Shown here: positions 26,619 to 42,500 of the stretch, piece by piece
Numbering within the stretch: the first letter of the stretch is position 1
Layout: each line of letters opens with the position of its first letter
DNA from: Chrysomallon squamiferum
Taxonomy: Eukaryota; Mollusca; Gastropoda; Neomphalida; Peltospiridae
NCBI GenBank assembly: GCA_012295275.1
Contig: CM022668.1
Span: 6,670,029-6,712,528 of the forward strand
Direction: 5' to 3'
Length of the DNA: 42,500 bases
The notes under the pieces: generated by a model
What the model was told of the DNA's origin: nothing
The model's input: only the letters and a program-made list of their open reading frames with translations
Databases searched by the model: none
Program-made: the position numbers and the translations under genes

Positions 26619-27207
26619 GTTTATCTGGAAAAAAATATACAGACATTTTATGTGTGTGTGTGTATGTGTGTGTGTGTGTGTATGTGTGTATTTATATATA
26701 TATATTTATATGCTTTTATACTGTATGTATACATGTATGTATGTATGTCTGTGTAAGTATGTGTGTATGTATGTGTGTATGTGTACGTGTATGTTTTAAG
26801 TAATTAATATTAGAATATTTTTTTAAATATTTCTAAATTTTGTTATGATGGATTCCAAAGTTTGGTTGTATAAATAACAAAATACAACGACGATCCTTTG
26901 CAATAGCAGGATATCCCAGTTATAAAGTACTTATATACATATATGCTTGTACTGTATTTCAGTAAATAAATTAATTAAATAAAATAAAAATGTAGAAGAA
27001 TCTTAAATTAATTAATCAGTATTTGACAACAGTCGTCTGCATGAAATAACAAACTACTTACGTTTCTAAGATTTAAAAATCAGTTTTAAATTATTAGCAA
27101 ACACTTTGATAAGAAAATTAAATAATAATAACTATGGTATATTATAATTTCTACTACAAATTCCCATTTATCAGTGCGATATATTTCAAGTCTCTGAATA
27201 ATACAAC

Positions 27208-27329
27208 GTCCTTTCAAAATGGCAGACAATCTTTTTTTAAAGTTGTTACGTCATGACGGTACGTAATTTTTTTTTTCGTCATAAACATTAACGTAAGGTT
27301 ACGTAACGTTAGACAGGTCTAATTAAAGT
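27208..27329 (-). promoter_or_regulatory. Conserved upstream block with CREB/ATF-like site, unit 3
   Basis: TTACGTCATGAC at 27246-27257 in the same setting as unit 1. Confidence 0.35.
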
Positions 27330-27348
27330 AACAGAAATGTTAGCGTAC

Positions 27349-27443
27349 CTTTGTAGTGAAGTATATTTCTAAAATTCATGCAATGGGGTTTTGAAATAAG
27401 CCAATTCTGAACATAAGAAATTCCTGTGATTTCTACTGAGCCC
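27349..27443 (-). other. Candidate non-coding 5' UTR exon, unit 3
   Basis: Counterpart of 8540-8634 with the same donor. The segment is absent upstream of unit 2. Confidence 0.4.
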
Positions 27444-27457
27444 ATAATAATAATAAC

Positions 27458-27526
<69 letters not shown>

Positions 27527-27755
27527 AGTAGTAGTAGTAGTAGTTATAATAATAATAATAATATTTATTACTATGATAATGATAATTGTAATTTTTATGA
27601 TAAAGACTATTATGACGATGACAATCATTATAATAATCATGATTATCATCATTGTGAGGATAATGATGATAAAGATGATGACGATAATAATAAGAATAAC
27701 AATGATAACAGTAATGATGATAACAATAGTCATCACCATCATAGTTGTGAAAATA
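27444..27755. repeat. (AAT)n/(AGT)n triplet field, upstream of unit 3
   Basis: Counterpart of 8635-8935. Confidence 0.85.
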
Positions 27756-27939
27756 CTTTTCATGTACTATGTTTCTTTGTATGTTGCATGTAGGTACTAT
27801 GTATATCAAAAACAATTTATCATTTTTGTGTATTCACTTTCGAAGGATGATGATGAAATTAACAAGCGCTAAAGTTTATTAAATCTGTTCTAATGAGATC
27901 ATGAAAATAAGATTGTTTTCGCCTGATTTATTATAAAGA

Positions 27940-28097
27940 TATTATAAAAATAAATGAATAAATAAATAAATTAATTAATACATAATAAATAAATAAATAA
28001 ACACGTAAATAAATAAATAAATAAATAAATAAATTCATAAATAAATAAATTAATTAATAAATTAATAAATACGTAAATAAATAAATAAATAAATAAG
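27940..28097. repeat. (AAAT)n tract, unit 4 3' flank
   Basis: Counterpart of 9115-9280, nearly identical. Confidence 0.8.
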
Positions 28098-28164
28098 AAA
28101 ACAAAATGATCAAACATTGATTTTCAATTGAAAATTTATTTATAATTTAATTACACATATATTC

Positions 28165-28705
28165 TCATCCACCATGTAAACGGAAACACTAATATACACA
28201 TTTATTTTCAACTAATAATTTCATTTTAAACATTCATTTATAAATTATGCACTGACGTAAACATTTATTTGTATACATTATAGATACATGAATAATTTAC
28301 ATTCAGCTAGTATCTTAAGTCACTTATATATAATCTAAATATACATTTTCAGGTACATATCCTTTATCAACGATTGTCTAAGCATTTATTTATGAACTGT
28401 ATAAACGTTTTCAACAACAAAGACGCTTGAAACATTTATTTTCAACATATTTCAATCGAAACAATTGTTTATAAACTGTATTCATATTTTAATATTTATT
28501 TTCAAGAACTAATACATTTATTTATAAACAATATTTATTTTCAACAACTAATAGTTATTTTAAAATAATGTATACATATACATATATATATTTATTTTCA
28601 ATTACTAATACTTTTATTTATAAACAATGTATATACGTAACTATTTATTTTCAACAACTAATATTTATAAATAATGTACACATGTAAATATTTATTTTCA
28701 ATTAG
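28165..28705. repeat. Degenerate AT-rich tandem repeat, unit 4
   Basis: Counterpart of 9360-9895. Confidence 0.7.
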
Positions 28706-28774
28706 TATATTTAAGATATACAGGTAATAAGGAACTATTGTAGACTGAAAGGACTCTTAAATATAGAGAGGTAA

Positions 28775-29420
28775 TATTAATCATTATTACTTTTGGTTAT
28801 CTCTCGTTAATACAGCCTCTTGTTTAAATAGATTGTCTTTATTTAATTGACCCTGTTTCATTAGATTCTTCCTTTTGTATAAAATACTCTGTTTATTTAG
28901 TAGACCCTCTTTCTTTTAAAGGTTATCTTTCTTTAAAATAACCTATTTAACAGATTATTTTTCTTTAATAGTAAATAGACTGTTTATTTAATAGACAGTG
29001 TCTCTTTGGTACTTTTTATTTAATAGAATTGCTTTTTCTGTAACCTGTTTTTTATAATAGATTCTCTTTATTTAATAGTCTCCCTTTCTTTACTAGACCT
29101 TGTTTCATTAATAGTTTTTCTTTAATAGATTATCTTTGTTAACAGATCCTATTTCTCCAGTGTATTCTCTTTCTTTAACTAAACCCAGTTTATCGAATTG
29201 TTTATATTTCTTTAATTGAACGCGTTTATCAAATTGTTTATATTTCTTTAATTGAACCCGTTTATCGAATTATTTATATTTCTTTAATAGGACCAGTTTA
29301 TCGAATTGTTTATATTTCTTTAATTGAACCCGTTTATTTAATTAACTATATTTCTTTAGGAGACTCCGTTTCTTTGATAGCTTATCCTTCTTTAATAGAC
29401 TGTGTTTCCTTAGCAAGTTC
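28775..29420. repeat. Degenerate 18/36-bp minisatellite, unit 4
   Basis: Counterpart of 9958-10600. Confidence 0.75.
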
Positions 29421-29423
29421 TGT

Positions 29424-38585
<9,162 letters not shown>

Positions 38586-38638
38586 GTTTATCTGGAAAAA
38601 AATATACAGAAAAAATATATATAGACATTTTATATGTG

Positions 38639-38679
<41 letters not shown>

Positions 38680-39208
38680 TTTTATACTGTATGTATACAT
38701 GTATGTATGTATGTCTGTGTAAGTATGTTTGTATGTATGTCTGTGTAAGTGTGTATGTATGTGTGTATGTGTACGTGTATGTTTTAAGTAATTAATATTA
38801 GAATTTTTTTTTTAAATATTTCTACATTTTGTTATGATGGATTCCAAAGTTTGTTTGTATAAATAACAAAATACAACGACGATCCTTTGCAATAGCAGGA
38901 TATCCCAGTTATAAAGTACCTATATACATATATGCTTGTACTGTATTTCAGTAAATAAATAAATTAATTAATTAATTAAATAAAATAAAAATGTAGAAGA
39001 ATCTTAAATTAATTAATCAGTATTTGACAACAGTCGTCTGCATGAAATAACAAACTACTTACGTTTCTAAGATTTAAAAATCAGTTTTAAATTATTAGCA
39101 AACACTTTGATAAGAAAATTAAATAATAATAACTATGGTATATTATAATTTCTACTACAAATTCCCATTTATCAGTCCGAAATATTTCAAGTCTCTGAAT
39201 AATACAAC

Positions 39209-39345
39209 GTCCTTTCAAAATGGCAGACAATCTTTTTTTAAAGTTGTTACGTCATGACGGTACGTAATTTTTGTCTTCGTAATTTTTGTCTTCGTCATAA
39301 ACATTAACGTAAGGTCACGTAACGTTGGACAGGTCTAATTAAAGT
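39209..39345 (-). promoter_or_regulatory. Conserved upstream block with CREB/ATF-like site, unit 4
   Basis: TTACGTCATGAC at 39247-39258. A 15-base tandem duplication at 39265-39294 is unique to this unit. Confidence 0.35.
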
Positions 39346-39364
39346 AACAGAAATGTTAGCGTAC

Positions 39365-39459
39365 CTTTGTAGTGAAGTATATTTCTAAAATTCATGCAAT
39401 GGGGTTTTGAAATAAGCCAATTCTGAACATAAGAAATTCCTGTGATTTCTACTGAGCCC
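39365..39459 (-). other. Candidate non-coding 5' UTR exon, unit 4
   Basis: Counterpart of 8540-8634 with the same donor, ending at the (AAT)n tract. Confidence 0.4.
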
Positions 39460-39551
<92 letters not shown>

Positions 39552-39860
39552 TATAATAATAATAATAATATTTATTACTATGATAATGATAATGGTAATT
39601 TTTATGATAAAGACTATTATGACGATGACAATCATTATAATAATCATGATTATCATCATTGTGAGGATAATGATGATAAAGATGATGACGATAATAATAA
39701 GAATAACAATGATAACAGTAATGATGATAACAATAGTCATCATCATCATAGTTGTGAAAATAATGATGATGATGAGGATAACAATAACAATAATGATGAT
39801 GATGATTGTGAAAATAACGATTGTAATTGTACTGATGCTGATTCTGATGATGATAATTAA
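39460..39860. repeat. (AAT)n/(AGT)n triplet field, upstream of unit 4
   Basis: Counterpart of 8635-8935, with a longer AGT run and an added ATG/AAC extension at the right end. Confidence 0.85.
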
Positions 39861-39880
39861 ATATAGTCGGTCAGTCAAGT

Positions 39881-40010
39881 CATAATGTCCTTGACCTTTT
39901 TATGCTTCCGGAAGTTCACAGATTATTTACAAATAAAGAAAAATAACAGAATTACACTGTAAGAATTTGCTAATTTATTAAGATATATTAAATTATTTTT
40001 GTAGATCTAT
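39881..40010. repeat. First copy of a ~120-bp direct repeat
   Basis: Matches 40794-40905, sharing CTTTTTATGCTTCCGGAAGT and the following AAAGAAAAATAAC. Contains the palindrome CTTCCGGAAG (39905-39914). It lies in a segment present only upstream of unit 4. Confidence 0.75.
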
Positions 40011-40011
40011 A

Positions 40012-40017
40012 TTATTC

Positions 40018-40052
<35 letters not shown>

Positions 40053-40056
40053 GTTA

Positions 40057-40115
<59 letters not shown>
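40012..40115. repeat. (ATT)n upstream of unit 4
   Basis: Simple ATT repeat with a GTT interruption. Confidence 0.9.
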
Positions 40116-40389
40116 AACATCATCATATTTCAGTTTTTATTTACAAGATAAACTATGATTATTTTGATATTTTCAAAACAAGAATAACAAAAGCCTTACT
40201 CAGTGTATCATTCAGATACTTTTCATGTGCAATGTTTCTTTGTATGTTGTATGTAGGTACTATGTATATCAAAAACAATTTATCATTTTTGTGTATTCAC
40301 TTTCGAAGGATGATGATGAAATTAACAAGCGCTAAAGTTTATTAAATCTGTTCTAATGAGATAATGAAAATAAGATTGTTTTCGCCTGA

Positions 40390-40483
40390 CTTAATCGAAT
40401 AAGTTTTACTCTGTGAAAATTTCCAGATTAGTCTATAAAATGTTTACATTTTTTAAGTCGAAGGGACGATAAAACAAAAATAA

Positions 40484-40527
<44 letters not shown>

Positions 40528-41720
40528 GGTTATTATTATTTTATCAAAACATAAAGAAGAAAGTTTCTACATTATATTTGAATTGTATCAATAGTTATCC
40601 TGCGAAAAAAGTTATACTCACACACTTTGCCATTAATTAACTTTTGTGGAAATGTGACGGTAAGATTGTTAAAATCTCAACAAATATGTGACGAAACATT
40701 AAGATATTTCAACAACATAAAAACAGAACAAAAATAGCAACACAAAAATCTGATGGTTGTTAAAAATGTCGATCTCCGATAACGTGCAGAAACTCATAAC
40801 GTCCTTCACCTTTTTATGCTTCCGGAAGTTCATTGATTAATTGTTTACAAACAAAGAAAAATAACACTGAAAGAATCTGCTAAGTTATTAAGGTAGATTT
40901 ATTTATTTTGGTATAAACACGACAGGAAGATCCACTGTTATTACGACGTCCCAGACTCCGGTGGCATTTGCATATTGTTTTTGGGGGGTAACATTGGGTC
41001 ATGACGTAATGAAAGTGACAAACATAAAGTCTAGGTCATTTTTCACAATCTCATAGTATAATTGTTTCTGTTATATTCATATTCATCGGTTACGTTTCTA
41101 TGCAAAACAAATATTTGAATATTTATTACGGATAAAAGATAAATTAAAAAAAAAAACTAAAAGAACAAAACCCACCCAAAATTTCCCCAGTTTCGTTGTT
41201 TTGTGAAAACAACTACTAATGTACTAAATATACTTTTTGTTTTATCTTATTCTCTCGTGTTTACATGTAAAATCGATCAGTTAGCTACTATGCGTAGTCT
41301 AATTAATAATTTACGTCATTGACTTTTGGGAGAACTATTTATATTCCTACGCCAGAGAATATGGTTCCCTTTTGCAGTACAGCTCTCTTCAGTTTTAGCA
41401 ATGGCGTTCAGTGTTTCTTACTGAGATTTAGTAACGGATGGTCTTCTAGTTAAACTATTCAGATTAATGTCTGAAAAAAGTACGTAAGATAACTCCTTAA
41501 AACTTTAACATTTTGTTTGCTTCATTTACATGTTGCTTGTCTTGTTTGTTTTAAATATTGACCAGATGATATAAAGATGAAGAAATGTCAAAATAACATC
41601 ATAGAGAATAGTTCAGAGAAATGCAGGGATGAGAGCAATATAGAAAGCATCTAAAATCAGCGATAATTTAAAATTGGGAATACATAAACGAACCAAGCTG
41701 CATAGAATTTAAATTTATGC
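40390..41720. other. Unique right flank, no gene recognised
   Basis: Lower repeat content than the array. Contains (ATT)n at 40483-40527, an octamer ATTTGCAT at 40966-40973 and TGACGTAA at 41002-41009. A TATTTATA at 41336-41343 is followed by Inr-like GCAGTA and an ATG at 41401 with only seven codons. A plus-strand promoter is possible but weak. Confidence 0.4.
40794..40905. repeat. Second copy of the ~120-bp direct repeat
   Basis: Palindrome CTTCCGGAAG at 40819-40828, next to a CATAAAAAG sequence on the minus strand. Lies in unique flank. Confidence 0.75.
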
Positions 41721-41721
41721 A

Positions 41722-41774
<53 letters not shown>

Positions 41775-41814
41775 TACTACTACTACTACTATTATTATTA
41801 TTATTGTTATTATT

Positions 41815-41853
<39 letters not shown>

Positions 41854-42310
41854 GCTGTTGTTATGATGTATTTGTGGTTCCTGTTATTGTCATTGTTGTT
41901 ATTTATTATTATTGTTGTAGTAATTATTATTATTATTATTATTATTAAAAACTACGAAATTCTTTAATACTAAGAATTAGCTACTACTATTACTACTACT
42001 ATTACTACTACTACTGTTTCAGTCGCTCGGTTTCTGTCCGTCTGTCTCTCTGTTTAGTTTTGACTGTGTGTATATATAAAATTGGTTTTATTATAGATCT
42101 GGGAAGATTTTGTATATATGGAATGACGATCACAGCTTTACTTATAATTTTAGGAGCACAGAAAATCAGTAAGCGCAGTTCTCGTTTAACTTTTAGAAAT
42201 TATGTTTTCCTGTTCTTCTTTTGAGCAACATCAAAGACGATATCATCATCATCATCATTATTGTTGTGGTTATTGTTATTATTATTATTATTATTATTGG
42301 TCACTGTCAT
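41721..42310. repeat. (ATT)n, (ACT)n, (GTT)n fields in right flank
   Basis: ATT at 41722-41773, ACT, then GTT at 41816-41855, ATT at 41925-41946, ACT at 41981-42014 and ATC/ATT at 42241-42298. No gene. Confidence 0.85.
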
Positions 42311-42462
42311 TGTCGTTGTCGTTGTAGTCGACATTATCATCATCACCATTATGATCATCATAATCCACATTTGATTTATGAGAACCATCTCCACTTTTGC
42401 AGCTGTCGCCATTATATAAGCAGTGCATATATATATATATATGTATGTACATATACATATAT

Positions 42463-42500
42463 ACAGGGTGTCCCAAAAATAACAAAACCGCATACTTAAA
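42463..42500 (+). mobile_element. Possible mariner-like terminal repeat at window edge
   Basis: TATACAGGGTGTCCCAAAAA follows a TATA/TATG repeat. A CAGGGTGTCCCAAAA start next to TA resembles the inverted-repeat tips of Tc1/mariner-type elements in many invertebrates. The rest lies outside the window. Confidence 0.35.

Noticed and set aside
41336-41424. TATA-like box followed by ATGGCG
   Set aside because: The open frame has only seven codons before TGA. The TATA/Inr spacing is not convincing and no downstream exon could be identified.

Overview
The window is AT-rich, microsatellite-laden eukaryotic DNA from an invertebrate animal. Genes are split by GT-AG introns, the ectodomain modules are phase-1 exons, and LINE debris sits in introns. 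The (AAT)n, (AAAT)n, (TG)n and TATG-type repeats and the CAGGGTGTCCCAAAA edge motif fit a lophotrochozoan, perhaps a mollusc or cephalopod, but the species cannot be fixed from sequence alone. The main content is a tandem array of four paralogous genes, all on the minus strand. I reconstructed each as eight coding exon types by matching splice sites and reading-frame phase. The order is: exon 1, signal peptide; exons 2-4, one GON domain (the C-terminal domain of some ADAMTS proteases, here at the N terminus with no protease); exon 5, a first TSP1 repeat; exon 6, a second TSP1 repeat, present 1, 3, 1 and 4 times in units 1 to 4; exon 7, a transmembrane helix; exon 8, a charged cytoplasmic tail. 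Predicted products are type I membrane proteins of 509 aa (unit 1), 436 aa (unit 3) and 628 aa (unit 4). Unit 2 has lost its signal-peptide exon, its upstream region and one splice acceptor, and looks like a pseudogene. Layout (approximate): 1-345 is spacer of a neighbouring unit. Unit 1 (type A) runs 346-9109, unit 2 (type B) 9110-18964, unit 3 (type A) 18965-27925 and unit 4 (type B) 27926-40389. A and B types alternate, so an A-B block of about 18.8 kb was duplicated. The first 240 bases match the unit 2/3 junction, so the array probably continues to the left. Inside each unit, in transcript order, come an upstream segment with a conserved CRE-like site and a possible 5' UTR exon, the coding exons, a large intron 7 holding a decayed minus-strand LINE, the tail exon, a degenerate 18/36-bp minisatellite and a 3' AT-rich repeat field. 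From 40390 to 42500 the DNA is unique flank with no convincing gene, ending in what may be the start of a mariner-like terminal repeat. The paralogs differ in ways that look like active diversification: TSP1 exon amplification, an acidic/tyrosine-rich insert in TSP1-1 of type A genes, loss of a stop codon in unit 1 that recruits minisatellite as coding tail, an in-frame tail deletion in unit 3, and clustered replacement changes in the GON domain. All gene models come from reading the sequence; no transcript or database support was available.
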